Shown here: in pieces, positions 17,615-26,099 of the stretch
How positions within the stretch are numbered: the stretch's first letter is position 1
Layout: each line of letters starts with the position of its first letter
NCBI RefSeq assembly: GCF_900104145.1
Contig: NZ_FNLB01000006.1
Coordinates: 1,447,001 to 1,511,000, forward strand
Length of the DNA stretch: 64,000 bases
DNA from: Pseudovibrio sp. Tun.PSC04-5.I4
GTDB lineage: Bacteria > Pseudomonadota > Alphaproteobacteria > Rhizobiales > Stappiaceae
Direction of reading: 5' to 3'
Program-made: the position numbers and the translations under genes
The notes under the pieces: model-generated
Told to the model about the DNA's origin: nothing
Seen by the model: the letters and a program-made list of their open reading frames with translations, nothing else
The model's database searches: none

Positions 17615-17623
17615 CGCAGTCTC
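17615..17623. repeat. Left copy of the 9-bp target-site duplication
   Basis: CGCAGTCTC at 17615-17623 is repeated exactly at 19007-19015. The two copies abut the ends of the insertion element, and 8-9 bp is the normal duplication size for the IS256 family. Confidence 0.92.
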
Positions 17624-19006
17624 GAGCTAACCGCAAAAGTTGGTGATGGGTTTCAGGCGGCGTGATTTTGGTTTGCATCACTCTCGATGCCATTTTTGAA
17701 GATGACACCCTGTATTATCTTAGGCAATTGATTTTTGCCTCTCAATTTCTGCCAGCGCTTCTCCGCTGCCTTGATCAGCATGAAGACCATTGGCATTGCA
17801 GTATCCCGGGAGAGGCAGTTCTTGGTCTGCCTTGTTCTGTGGCGCACAGTCGCAAAGGTTGATTCAATTGGATTGGTGGTTCTGATATGCCCCCAATGCT
17901 CAGCAGGAAAGTCATAAAAAGCCAACAGTTCGATCCTATCCTTGGCAAGGCATTGCGTGGCTTTGGGGTATTTGGCCTCAAATTTCTCTATGAAAAGATC
18001 AAAAGCCGTCTCAGCATCTACGCGGTTCTCTGCCATCCAGATATCCTGTAGATCTTTCTTTGCTTTGGCCTGCAAGGATTTAGGCATTTTGCTTAAGACA
18101 TTCATTGTCTTGTGGACCCAGCAGCGTTGAGCTTTTGTTGTGCTAAAGACTTCCCGCAATGCCGCCCAGAAACCCAGAGCACCATCACCGACAGCCAACT
18201 TCGGTTCGATCTGCAAGCCGCGAGCTTTGAGAGCAAGCAGTAGCTCCCGCCAGCTCTGAGTATCTTCCCGGTAGCCATCATCAAAGCCAATCAGCTCTTT
18301 CTTGCCTTCCGGTGTTGCCCCGATCAACACCAGAATACAGCGACTTTCCCGTTCTCCCCGGGCTTTCAGATAGATGCCATCTGCCCACATATAAACGTAG
18401 TTGCGCGCTGACAGGTCTCTGGTTTTCCACTCTTCCCATAAAGATCGCCAGCTTTTGACAAGGCCGCGGATGACATCCGGTGAAAGGTTGGGGGCATCAA
18501 CACCCAACAAAGCACTCAAAGCTTGCTGAACATTATTGGTAGAAACCCCACGCAAATAGAGCGCTGGGATCAATTCATCAAGACTGGTTGAACGGCGCAG
18601 ATAATTAGGTAACAGATTGGAATGGTAATGAATTTTCTCTTCTGCATTCTCATCTCGATCCCGGATCCGAGGTTTGCTGACCGTGACTGGCCCAACGCCA
18701 GTCTGGACCTGTCGCTCTGGCAAATGCCCATGCCGAACCACCCGCTGACGGCCATCTGGTAATTTTAAGTCCGAGTAAAGCGAAAGCACGCTCATGACTT
18801 CACTCTCAATGGCCGCTCGCAAAAGTTGCTGTGCACCCGAACGCAAAACTTCCGTAAGTGCATCTTGAAATTCCCCTGGCTGCACAAGCGGGATAACACT
18901 ATCATCTGTCATAGGCGTATCAGCTCCTCTGGAGTCAAAAGCAAGCCTCAATCACTTGCTATGATACGCCGCAATTCACTCCGTCACCAAGATTCACCGT
19001 TAGCTC
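17624..19006. mobile_element. Complete IS256-family insertion sequence, 1383 bp
   Basis: The element begins GAGCTAACCGC and ends with the reverse complement of GAGCTAACGGT. About 19 of the first 26 terminal bases match between ends, including the outer eight and a TTGGTGA block at 17-23. It carries one transposase gene on the minus strand and is flanked by perfect 9-bp duplications. Length, single gene and duplication size all fit IS256. Exact duplications and the undamaged host frame argue for a recent insertion. Confidence 0.93.
17653..18912 (-). CDS. IS256-family (mutator-type) transposase
   Basis: A 419-residue DDE transposase. The three acidic residues are visible as MWADGIYLKAR (first Asp), AVGDGALGFW (second Asp) and TTNPIESTF (Glu), with the helical CWVHKTMNVL segment that marks the IS256/MULE group. 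I start it at ATG 18912 because AGAGGAG lies about 10 bases upstream; a frame extension to 18951 has no such signal. The gene is intact, so the element may be active. Confidence 0.93.
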   Translation of the reverse strand: MTDDSVIPLVQPGEFQDALTEVLRSGAQQLLRAAIESEVMSVLSLYSDLKLPDGRQRVVRHGHLPERQVQTGVGPVTVSKPRIRDRDENAEEKIHYHSNLLPNYLRRSTSLDELIPALYLRGVSTNNVQQALSALLGVDAPNLSPDVIRGLVKSWRSLWEEWKTRDLSARNYVYMWADGIYLKARGERESRCILVLIGATPEGKKELIGFDDGYREDTQSWRELLLALKARGLQIEPKLAVGDGALGFWAALREVFSTTKAQRCWVHKTMNVLSKMPKSLQAKAKKDLQDIWMAENRVDAETAFDLFIEKFEAKYPKATQCLAKDRIELLAFYDFPAEHWGHIRTTNPIESTFATVRHRTRQTKNCLSRDTAMPMVFMLIKAAEKRWQKLRGKNQLPKIIQGVIFKNGIESDANQNHAA

Positions 19007-19015
19007 CGCAGTCTC
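19007..19015. repeat. Right copy of the 9-bp target-site duplication
   Basis: CGCAGTCTC, identical to 17615-17623. After it the exporter gene resumes in frame. Confidence 0.92.
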
Positions 19016-19551
19016 TGCATTGGGTGTGATGCTGGGCAGTATAATCGCCATTACAGTCGCTCTGGCGGGCCTTGGCGCAATTATCACCACCTCTGCTATC
19101 CTCTACGATATCTTAAAGTATGCAGGAGCCGCCTATCTGATCTATCTCGGGGTCAGCATGTGGCGTAGAAAATTCACCTTCAAAGGCAAGCTCAGTTTAT
19201 TTCAAATTTCACAGGTCCAAATTTTCCGAGATACGTTTTTGGTCTCTGCCTTCAACCCCAAAGACATGCTGTTTTTCGTAGCTTTTCTGCCGCAGTTTAT
19301 TGCTTATGAGGGGGCTGTCTTCACCCAGCTTATTATTCTTGGCACAACATTTGTGGCGTTAGGAGGCTTAAACACAATCTTGTGGTCCTCCATGGCTGGC
19401 GGCTTTCGCAACATGATCACAAATTCAAATGTGATGGGACGCATCAACAAAGTAGGTGGAACAGGCTTATTCAGCGCCGGAATCTTCACGGCAATCTCTG
19501 GCCGGCTGAGCTGACAACACAAAGCCCGGTCTCCCGCGCTTTTCATTTGAA

Positions 19552-20766
19552 TTAGCGCAGCAGTGTCTTCAAAGCATCCGCCACAATGATAGTCGCCGCT
19601 TTCAAATCCGAAAGCTGAAGATGTTCATCCGCCCCATGAGCATTGGCCTCCAGTATGGACCGAGGCCCTGCTCCATAAAGCACTGTCGGAATCCCGGCCT
19701 CGGAATAATGCCGCGCATCGGTATAAAGCGGAGCACCAGTTGCTTCCAGCTCAATTCCAAGCACTTCCCGAGCAGGCCATTGCAAGGCTTCTACCAGTTT
19801 TTTCGCGCCGGGCAACTCTCGCAAGGGTTCGGCAATCATGATGCGGCGACATTCCACTTCAACACCGCAATCCTCCGGCACAACAGATTCAATCAACTCT
19901 GTCAGCTGCTCTTCAACCGCAACCCCGTTTTCCTCTGGGATCAAACGACGATCAATGCGCAGTGATACCCGATCCGGCACCACATTGGTGTTGATGCCAC
20001 CTGAGATGAGACCAACAGTGATTTGGGGTGAACCAATGCCTTTTTGCGCACTGGTGATGGACGCAAGACGTTCCCGCTCCTTATAAATTGCAGCAAGCAC
20101 AGGTGTCGCTGCTTGTAAGGCATCCGCACCTGTGTCCGGCATAGCCGCGTGGGCCTGCTTACCGCGCAAGATCACCTCCATATGCAAACAGCCATTATGG
20201 GAGGTCGTTACAGCATAAGAAAAGCCAGCGGAAAAAGCATAGTCAGGCTTGGTCAGTTCCTGTTCCAAAAGCCATTTTGGTCCAACAAAACCGCCTGCTT
20301 CCTCATCATATGTCAGATGCAGTTCAACGGTGCCCTCAAGCTCTTCAGCTCGCTCTTTCAAAGCCAGCAGTGCAAAAGCATAGGTCGCAAAATCACTCTT
20401 TGAAACAGCAACACCGCGGCCATACATAGCCCCGTTTTCAATCTCCGCACCATACGGGTCTTTGGACCATCCATCCCCTGGAGGGACCACATCACCATGT
20501 GCATTGAGCGCAATCACAGGCCCCATCCCAGTACCAAAGACTTCGCGAATAATTAGATTTGTTGCAGAAATCATGCCGTGTTGACGCACAAACGGCTCCG
20601 GTACAGGGTGTTTTTCAACCGTAAAACCCAGATCTTTCAGCAATTCAGCTGACCGCATAGCGTGGCGCTCCGTATCCCCCGGTGGGTTATCGCTGGGCAC
20701 CTTCACCAATTCACGCAGGAATTCTACCTGCTCTGCAAATCGGTCTTCAATCGCGGCCTTCATCAT
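19552..20766 (-). CDS. M20-family metallohydrolase (ArgE/DapE type) of the purine cluster
   Basis: A 404-residue zinc hydrolase with the M20 layout. Ligands are seen at LNAHGDVVPPGDGW (His-Asp), LTYDEEAGGF (Glu base and Glu ligand) and near the end at EANAHGADE. A central dimerisation domain with GKQAHAAMP carries the conserved His. The family cleaves peptide-like amide or carbamoyl bonds. It overlaps allantoate amidohydrolase by 20 bases and is the last gene of the purine run, so a downstream step on a ureido compound (ureidoglycolate or a carbamoyl amino acid) is plausible but unproven. Confidence 0.85.
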   Translation of the reverse strand: MMKAAIEDRFAEQVEFLRELVKVPSDNPPGDTERHAMRSAELLKDLGFTVEKHPVPEPFVRQHGMISATNLIIREVFGTGMGPVIALNAHGDVVPPGDGWSKDPYGAEIENGAMYGRGVAVSKSDFATYAFALLALKERAEELEGTVELHLTYDEEAGGFVGPKWLLEQELTKPDYAFSAGFSYAVTTSHNGCLHMEVILRGKQAHAAMPDTGADALQAATPVLAAIYKERERLASITSAQKGIGSPQITVGLISGGINTNVVPDRVSLRIDRRLIPEENGVAVEEQLTELIESVVPEDCGVEVECRRIMIAEPLRELPGAKKLVEALQWPAREVLGIELEATGAPLYTDARHYSEAGIPTVLYGAGPRSILEANAHGADEHLQLSDLKAATIIVADALKTLLR

Positions 20767-22039
20767 TGCTCCCCTTGGTTTCTGCGGTACTCACAATCCA
20801 CTGGATAAGCGCGGTCGTGGCAACCCCCATGTCACTCTGGTCAACATGTTCCAGTGGATTATGACTAATCCCGCCCCGGCACCGCACAAACAACATGCCG
20901 ATATCGGTCAGTTTTGCCATAACTTGCCCATCATGCCCCGCACCAGACATCAACGTGTAAGGCTTTATCCCAGTTCGCACAAAGGCATCCCGAGCACAGG
21001 CCTGAAACTGCTCTGAACACGCTGTAGTATCAACAGTGTGGTAATGCGTAAGGGAAATGGAAAGCCCACGTTTCGCCCCGATACGCTCCGCCTCGCACAT
21101 CACGGCATCAACAGCTTCTATGCGCGGGCCATCACTGGCAGCGCGAATATCAAGGCTCATGATGACACGGGCTGGAATTACGTTGACAGCGCCGGGCAAA
21201 ACATCCAGCTCCCCAACAGTTGCCACCACACTGTGCTCGTACCGATCAAGCGCAATTTGTTCAATAGCACCAATCAACTCACTGGCCGCAACCAAAGCAT
21301 CCTGCCGCAATGGCATGGGAACAGTGCCCGCGTGCCCGGCCATACCGCTCACCTCAATACGGTAGCGGCTGGACCCGGCAATGGAACTCACAATACCAAG
21401 CGCAAGCCCTTCTGCCTCAAGGCATGGCCCTTGCTCAATGTGAATTTCCAAATACCCGAGAACATCCTCTGATTTGTAAGCACAGGAGGGATAGTCACCG
21501 GCCTCAAGCCCAAAGCTGGAAAGGGCCTGACGAACCGAGATCCCGTCTTTGTCTTCTGCATCCAGTTCAGCAGGAATAAGAACACCGGCGACTGCACTGG
21601 AAGAGCTGAGAGTTGTGGGAAACCGAACGCCTTCCTCATCACCAAAGGCAAGAACCTCAACATCAAACGGAGGCGCCTGCCCGCTTTTTTTCAGCTCCTG
21701 AGCGGCCAGAATTCCGCAGATAACACCCAGCGTCCCATCATAGGCACCGGCATTGCGCACGGTATCTATGTGCGAACCAATCAGTAGTGTTTTGCGTGGT
21801 GTATCGTTTAAGCCAACCGGCGACAAACGACCGCGAACGGTACCCATTGCATCCACACAAACATCAAGGCCAGCCTCAATCATCCAGCCCTTGACCAGCT
21901 CAATCGCTTGTTTGTGAGAGTTGGAAAGATAAAGACGGGTCAGCGCAGTCTCATCATCGGAAAGCGCTTGAAGTGCCGCACTCATCTTGGCGGCTTGCGC
22001 TCCAAGCCCCATAGTCTCATCCCTTAGATCTACCCTCAT
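20747..22039 (-). CDS. allC: Allantoate amidohydrolase-like Zn-dependent amidase (hydantoinase/carbamoylase family)
   Basis: A 430-residue member of the M20 amidase/hydantoinase/carbamoylase group. IGSHIDTVRNAGAYDGTLGV holds two metal ligands, AFGDEEGVRFP the catalytic Glu pair, EIHIEQGP another ligand, and GMAGHAGTVPM the substrate-binding His. In a purine cluster, allantoate amidohydrolase (allantoate to ureidoglycine, ammonia and CO2) is the natural assignment, though N-carbamoyl-beta-alanine or -amino acid hydrolases share these motifs. The start is either 22039 or an internal ATG at 22009; both have purine-rich sequence upstream. It lies 24 bases after uraD. Confidence 0.82.
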   Translation of the reverse strand: MRVDLRDETMGLGAQAAKMSAALQALSDDETALTRLYLSNSHKQAIELVKGWMIEAGLDVCVDAMGTVRGRLSPVGLNDTPRKTLLIGSHIDTVRNAGAYDGTLGVICGILAAQELKKSGQAPPFDVEVLAFGDEEGVRFPTTLSSSSAVAGVLIPAELDAEDKDGISVRQALSSFGLEAGDYPSCAYKSEDVLGYLEIHIEQGPCLEAEGLALGIVSSIAGSSRYRIEVSGMAGHAGTVPMPLRQDALVAASELIGAIEQIALDRYEHSVVATVGELDVLPGAVNVIPARVIMSLDIRAASDGPRIEAVDAVMCEAERIGAKRGLSISLTHYHTVDTTACSEQFQACARDAFVRTGIKPYTLMSGAGHDGQVMAKLTDIGMLFVRCRGGISHNPLEHVDQSDMGVATTALIQWIVSTAETKGSNDEGRD

Positions 22040-22063
22040 TGGTTCCGTTCTCGTTGGCCTGCA

Positions 22064-22600
22064 TTAAGGCTCAAAGGCAGCTATTTCTTCCACAACCAGA
22101 TCTTCAAGCCGGAACCGGAAGATACGGCAAATCTGACGCAAAGCCTCAGCAAATTCCTCATCCGCCGAGTTTTTCAAACGAATTTGAAACGCCTCCAAAA
22201 TTTGGTGCTTGGTCGCGCCCTTCACCGCAAAGATGAAGGGAAAACCATAGAAGGATTTGTAGGCGTTATTAAACTCAGTAAACTGCGCATACTCAACATC
22301 TGTCAGCTGATCTAAACCGACACCAGCTTGTTCATTGACGGATGATGCTTCCATCTGCCCAGCCCGGGCTGCTTTGCCAGCAAGGTCAGGATGCGCCCGG
22401 ATCAAAGCCAATTGCGCGTCGGAACCTGCGGCCAGCAAGACATCAGCAAAAGATTGAATCAACCCATCACGAGAGGCAAATGGGGCCTCCCGATAGGCAA
22501 CAACGCAAACCCAGGGCGAGTGTTCCGCAACCCCTCCAAACACCTCGGTAAAGGTGTCCAGAGAAAACTGGTTTATCTCTTCAAGACGATAAGAGTTCAT
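22064..22600 (-). CDS. uraD: OHCU decarboxylase
   Basis: A 178-residue 2-oxo-4-hydroxy-4-carboxy-5-ureidoimidazoline decarboxylase, the third urate-degradation step, giving S-allantoin. FGGVAEHSPWVC carries the catalytic His; RAHPDLAGKAARAG and FNNAYKSFYGFPFIFAVKG are family hallmarks. The frame is open further upstream, but the conserved N-terminus starts at ATG 22600 with AAAGGGG before it. It starts 10 bases after the puuD stop codon. Length is normal (about 166-175). Confidence 0.93.
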   Translation of the reverse strand: MNSYRLEEINQFSLDTFTEVFGGVAEHSPWVCVVAYREAPFASRDGLIQSFADVLLAAGSDAQLALIRAHPDLAGKAARAGQMEASSVNEQAGVGLDQLTDVEYAQFTEFNNAYKSFYGFPFIFAVKGATKHQILEAFQIRLKNSADEEFAEALRQICRIFRFRLEDLVVEEIAAFEP

Positions 22601-22610
22601 GACCGCCCCT

Positions 22611-23795
22611 TTAATGGCTCTTCTGTAACCAAGCACCCAGAACTTCGCGTTCTTTGGTGGTCATACCCGTCTCATTACCAAGCGGCATAGCAGAGGAGCG
22701 AACAGCCTGTGCCATGATCAAAGCTTCATAACGGCGCAAATCCGCAACACTGTCCAGCTCGATGTTCTTAGGCGCTTCAGAGAAGGATTCGTTTGTCGGC
22801 GTTGCACTATGGCAAGCCGTGCAGTGCGTCTGTGCAATCGCCAGCGCATCTCCATCAAGAACCGGACCATGCACACCGCCAAGCTTTGCAGGTTGAGTGA
22901 CAATAAGGGCAGCCACAAGGCTCACGGCAGCAGCAGGCAGCGCCCACCAGAAATTACCAAAGCTATCATGAGCGTCATGACGGTTGATGAAGTGACGAAC
23001 CATACCGCCCATCACAAGGATCAGCGCAACCACTAGAACCGGCTGACTGTGCCCCGTCAAAAGCGGATAGTGGTTGGACACCATCATCAGCAAAACAGGC
23101 AGGGTTAAATAGTTGTTGTGAACAGAGCGCTGCTTGCCAATTTTGCCAAGCGCAGCATCGGGTTCACGTCCAGCCAACAGAGCTGCTGTGATTTTCTTCT
23201 GGTTCGGAACGATCACCACAAACACGTTAAAGGCCATAAATGTGCCAATCAACGCACCCACATGGATGAGGACACCCCGACCGGAAAACACCTGAGCATA
23301 ACCGTAGGTCGCACCCAGAATGATTACCAGCAGACAAGCTGCCAGCAACGGCGTGTTCTGGCCAATTGGTGAGCGACACAAACGGTCATAGACAATCCAG
23401 CCAGCAAACAACGACACAACCGAAATGGAAATCGCTTCCACAGGCAGAAGCTTCATCACTTCGGGGTCGATGAGATAAACGGTAGCATTGAAATAGTACT
23501 GGACAGTCAGCAGCGCAAAGCCGGAGACCCATGTGAGATACGCATCCCACTTATACCAGATCAGATCGCTTGGCAGCTCTTTAGGCGCCACCATAAACTT
23601 TTCGACGTGATAGAATCCGCCGCCGTGCACTTCCCAGGCACTGCCGAGAATACCCGGTGCCTGCCCTTCCCGTTTACGAAGGGAAAGGTCGAGTGCGATG
23701 AAATAAAACGAGGTCCCAATCCAGCCCACGCCCACAATCAAGTGAAACCAGCGGAAAAGCAGATTGAGCCATTCACTAAGGAACGTGGCTGTCAT
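22611..23795 (-). CDS. puuD: Membrane-bound urate oxidase with cytochrome c domain
   Basis: A 394-residue PuuD-type urate hydroxylase. The N-terminal two thirds form about eight membrane helices (starting LSEWLNLLFRWFHLIVGVGW, with HVEKFMVAPKELP between helices). The C-terminal part is a cytochrome c domain with CTACH at 325-329 and a later Met (SSAMPLGN) as probable axial ligand. It oxidises urate to 5-hydroxyisourate and passes electrons to the respiratory chain instead of making hydrogen peroxide. Position directly before uraD and after the transporter genes supports this. Confidence 0.93.
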   Translation of the reverse strand: MTATFLSEWLNLLFRWFHLIVGVGWIGTSFYFIALDLSLRKREGQAPGILGSAWEVHGGGFYHVEKFMVAPKELPSDLIWYKWDAYLTWVSGFALLTVQYYFNATVYLIDPEVMKLLPVEAISISVVSLFAGWIVYDRLCRSPIGQNTPLLAACLLVIILGATYGYAQVFSGRGVLIHVGALIGTFMAFNVFVVIVPNQKKITAALLAGREPDAALGKIGKQRSVHNNYLTLPVLLMMVSNHYPLLTGHSQPVLVVALILVMGGMVRHFINRHDAHDSFGNFWWALPAAAVSLVAALIVTQPAKLGGVHGPVLDGDALAIAQTHCTACHSATPTNESFSEAPKNIELDSVADLRRYEALIMAQAVRSSAMPLGNETGMTTKEREVLGAWLQKSH

Positions 23796-23832
23796 GGTCT
23801 TGTTCTTCTAATTGCAAATGAAAAGGAAAAGC

Positions 23833-23854
23833 TGGTGGGAGTAGCCCCCCACCA
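23833..23854 (-). terminator. Hairpin between the binding-protein gene and puuD
   Basis: TGGTGGG and CCCACCA form a 7-bp GC-rich stem with an 8-base loop, followed on the minus strand by a pyrimidine-rich run (TTTTCCTTTTC). It may partly terminate after the abundant binding-protein message. Evidence is limited to the fold. Confidence 0.35.
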
Positions 23855-23909
23855 AGAAAATTTAGGAAAAGAGAGCACCAGAAAAAGGCGGCGCCCTCGA
23901 TGCTGTAGC

Positions 23910-24794
23910 TTATTTTGGCAGCTGGTCGTCGATGCCTTTGACGTAGAAGTTCATGGACAGCAGAGCGCCATCTTCAGCAACTTCGCCGTCCTTCAAGAAG
24001 ACTGAGCCATCCTGCTTCATCACTGGACCAGTGAATGGCTTCAGTTCACCAGACTTGATCGCAGCAAGGGTCTTGGTTGCAGCATCGGCAACATCAGCTG
24101 GAATGTTGGTAAAGGGAGCCATGTGAACCATGTCCATGTCCAGACCACCCCAAGTGTCGCCACCCTTCCAGGTACCGTCCATAACAGCCTGAACGCGGGA
24201 GATGTAGTAAGCGGACCAATCATCAACAATCGCAGTTGCCTGAGATTTAGGCGCAAACTTGATCATGTCAGATGCCTGACCGAAACCCATGATGCCACGT
24301 ACAACTTCAGGAATCGGGAAAGAACCGATGTAGCCAGCAGTGCCGGACTTGGAGATTTTAGCAGCAACCTGACCAAGAACATAGCGACCTTCATAGAAGC
24401 GTGCGCCGTAGCTGGAAACGTTTTTCGCCTGCTTGTAGCCAGTTGCATGCTCAAACTTCACTTTCGGGAACTTCTTCGCAACCTTCATGGTTGGGTTCAT
24501 GTAACCAAAAGACGTTGTAAAGATCAGCTCATGACCGGACCGTGCCAGACGCTCAATCGCGCGTTCAGCATCGGCACCTTCTGGAACGCTCTCGATGTAA
24601 GTTGTTTTAACTTTTTCACCGAAATACTTTTCCAGTGCCAAACGACCCTGATCATGCTGGTAAGACCAACCGTGGTCAGAAACAGGACCAACATAGATAA
24701 AACCGATTTTCATCGGATCAGCAGCAACGGATGCTCCTGCAGATAGGCCAAGAGCAACTGCAGCAGTCGCTGCAAGTTTGAAGATAGTGCGCAT
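23910..24794 (-). CDS. BMP-family ABC transporter substrate-binding protein, with an internal deletion
   Basis: A 294-residue periplasmic binding protein of the BMP/PnrA nucleoside-purine family. Signal peptide MRTIFKLAATAAVALGLS with cleavage near ASVAA; then GFIYVGPVSDHGWSY and, near the end, AIVDDWSAYYISRVQAVMDG and WGGLDMDMV. I start it at ATG 24794 (GGGGAG upstream, clear signal peptide). As I recall alphaproteobacterial homologues (about 355-360 residues), a block of roughly 65-70 residues normally separates GIMGFGQ from ASDMIKF; here they are fused directly. TTCGGTCAG at the junction fits a deletion between short repeats. The missing block contributes to one lobe of the ligand site, so binding may be lost. 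The reading frame itself is clean. Confidence 0.85.
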   Translation of the reverse strand: MRTIFKLAATAAVALGLSAGASVAADPMKIGFIYVGPVSDHGWSYQHDQGRLALEKYFGEKVKTTYIESVPEGADAERAIERLARSGHELIFTTSFGYMNPTMKVAKKFPKVKFEHATGYKQAKNVSSYGARFYEGRYVLGQVAAKISKSGTAGYIGSFPIPEVVRGIMGFGQASDMIKFAPKSQATAIVDDWSAYYISRVQAVMDGTWKGGDTWGGLDMDMVHMAPFTNIPADVADAATKTLAAIKSGELKPFTGPVMKQDGSVFLKDGEVAEDGALLSMNFYVKGIDDQLPK

Positions 24795-24895
24795 ATTGCG
24801 CTCCCCTTTTGATTTAGCAGCAGCCCGGCCACGCAACACCCTAATCAGCGTGACGGGAGACACTTTCAAGAACCAAATGAAACGACAGTGCCAAG

Positions 24896-24939
24896 CAAAT
24901 GCGCAAAGAACAGATCTGGTGCTCTGTTCAGCGCATTTG
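24896..24939. promoter_or_regulatory. Nested inverted repeat, candidate operator
   Basis: Outer arms CAAATGCGC (24896-24904) and GCGCATTTG (24931-24939) are perfect; inner arms GAACAG (24908-24913) and CTGTTC (24924-24929) enclose a 10-base loop. Fifteen paired bases in 44 is far from random. It sits about 100 bases before the binding-protein start, so it could be a regulator site or an RNA leader hairpin. Confidence 0.5.
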
Positions 24940-25084
24940 TGCGCTCTCAAGTTCGTTTCCTGCATTGTTTTCGCTCGCACATATAGGCGATCATTTATTT
25001 GTGCGCGGGCAGGTTTCCGCAAGTCGTGTATCCGCGAATAAAAACATATTCACTCAGATATTTAAGTCTCTGTTATCTATATTT

Positions 25085-25111
25085 TCGTCCTTCCGTGTAT
25101 ACGAAGGACGA
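25085..25111. terminator. Hairpin downstream of the second permease gene
   Basis: TCGTCCTTC and GAAGGACGA form a perfect 9-bp stem with a 9-base loop, about 60 bases past the permease stop on the minus strand. No T-run follows, so it may be a Rho-type stop, an mRNA 3' end stabiliser or an operator. Confidence 0.4.
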
Positions 25112-25169
25112 GCAACAAGCAATTTGACCAATGGCTACTCTGAGCTCATTGGCCAAGTCACATGTATTC

Positions 25170-26099
25170 TTAACGATCTGGTACGAATGGCTTACCAAGA
25201 CATGCAGGTGTATTCACCTTTGCAAGTGTCTTATTACGCGAAATCATAATCAGCACGATAATCGTTGCCAAATATGGCAGTGCAGACATCAGCTGCGTTG
25301 GAAGCGCGATGCCAGCGGCCTGCGCGTGGAACTGCAAGATGGAAACTGCCCCAAACAAATACGCGCCAACCAGCACCCGCGCTGGGCGCCAGGATGCAAA
25401 CACCACCAGAGCCAGCGCAATCCAGCCCCGTCCAGCCGTCATGCCTTCCACCCACTGCGGGGTGTAGATAAGGGAAAGGTAAGCTCCAGCTAGACCGGAA
25501 CACGCACCCCCAAACATCACAGCCAGATAGCGCACCTGAATGACGGAATAGCCAAGCGAATGCGCCGATGCATGATTGTCACCCACGGCGCGAATAATCA
25601 GCCCTGTGCGGGATCTGAACAATACAAAATAAACTGCAATCACCAACCCATAACTGGCGTAAACCAGCACATCTTGATTGAACAACAACGGCCCGATGAA
25701 CGGAATTGCAGACAGGCCCGGAATGGCAATTGGCTCAAGCCGGATGCCCGGCTGACCAATAAACGCTTCCCCGACCATACCAGACAGACCAAGCCCAAGA
25801 ATGGTCAAAGCCAAACCCGTCGCCACTTGATTGGCCATCAAGTTGAGCGTCAGGAAGCCAAACAACAGGCTCATGCCAACACCGGCCAGCATAGCAGCAA
25901 TGATGCCCACACTAGGAGACCCAGTTGCCTGCGTTGCTGCAAAACCCATCACAGCCCCAACAATCATCATGCCCTCAACACCCAGGTTGAGAACACCGGA
26001 GCGCTCTACCACCAGCTCGCCAATAGCGGCCAGCAACAACGGGGTGGAGGCTGTGATAATGGTGAGAAGGACAGCTTCAATCATCGCCATGTCAGACAT
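25170..26099 (-). CDS. BMP-type nucleoside/purine ABC transporter permease (NupQ-like)
   Basis: A 309-residue membrane protein with about eight to nine helices. ALLLAAIGELVVERSGVLNLGVEGMM near the N-terminus is the family signature (short form: ERSGVLNLGVEGMM) of the smaller permease of nucleoside/simple-sugar ABC importers. The ATG overlaps the stop of the larger permease by 8 bases, so the pair is co-translated. With the other permease, the double ATPase and a BMP binding protein it would import nucleosides or purine bases into the cell for the degradation enzymes encoded around it. Confidence 0.9.
   Translation of the reverse strand: MSDMAMIEAVLLTIITASTPLLLAAIGELVVERSGVLNLGVEGMMIVGAVMGFAATQATGSPSVGIIAAMLAGVGMSLLFGFLTLNLMANQVATGLALTILGLGLSGMVGEAFIGQPGIRLEPIAIPGLSAIPFIGPLLFNQDVLVYASYGLVIAVYFVLFRSRTGLIIRAVGDNHASAHSLGYSVIQVRYLAVMFGGACSGLAGAYLSLIYTPQWVEGMTAGRGWIALALVVFASWRPARVLVGAYLFGAVSILQFHAQAAGIALPTQLMSALPYLATIIVLIMISRNKTLAKVNTPACLGKPFVPDR

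Larger units (their letters stand above)
17499..19514 (+). pseudogene. LysE/RhtB-family amino acid exporter, split by an IS256-family element
   Basis: The 5' part (17499-17623) encodes MTIEVWIAYVVACIILLI then PGPTVLMVSSYGISQG, the standard N-terminus of RhtB-type exporters. The 3' part resumes at 19016 as ALGVMLGSIIAITVALAG and ends at 19514. Removing the insertion and one target copy restores an uninterrupted 207-codon frame, the normal family length, with no other damage. The gene was therefore intact until the element arrived. The downstream piece has a possible TTG start at 19020, but lacks the first two helices. Confidence 0.92.
24795..25169. promoter_or_regulatory. 375-base region upstream of the binding-protein gene
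   Basis: No gene is seen. On the minus strand this region must hold the promoter or leader for the binding protein and the genes after it. It contains a nested inverted repeat (24896-24939), a hairpin (25085-25111) and a shorter imperfect inverted repeat around 25126-25154 (CCAATG/CATTGG). Next to the nested repeat, minus strand TGGCACTGTCGTTTCA (24878-24893) resembles a sigma-54 -24/-12 element with the -12 GC changed, which is only suggestive. I see no purine riboswitch core. Confidence 0.45.

Noticed and set aside
24795..25169. Purine riboswitch in front of the binding-protein gene
   Set aside because: The region has hairpins, but I find no three-way junction with the conserved purine-binding core; the nested repeat looks more like an operator.
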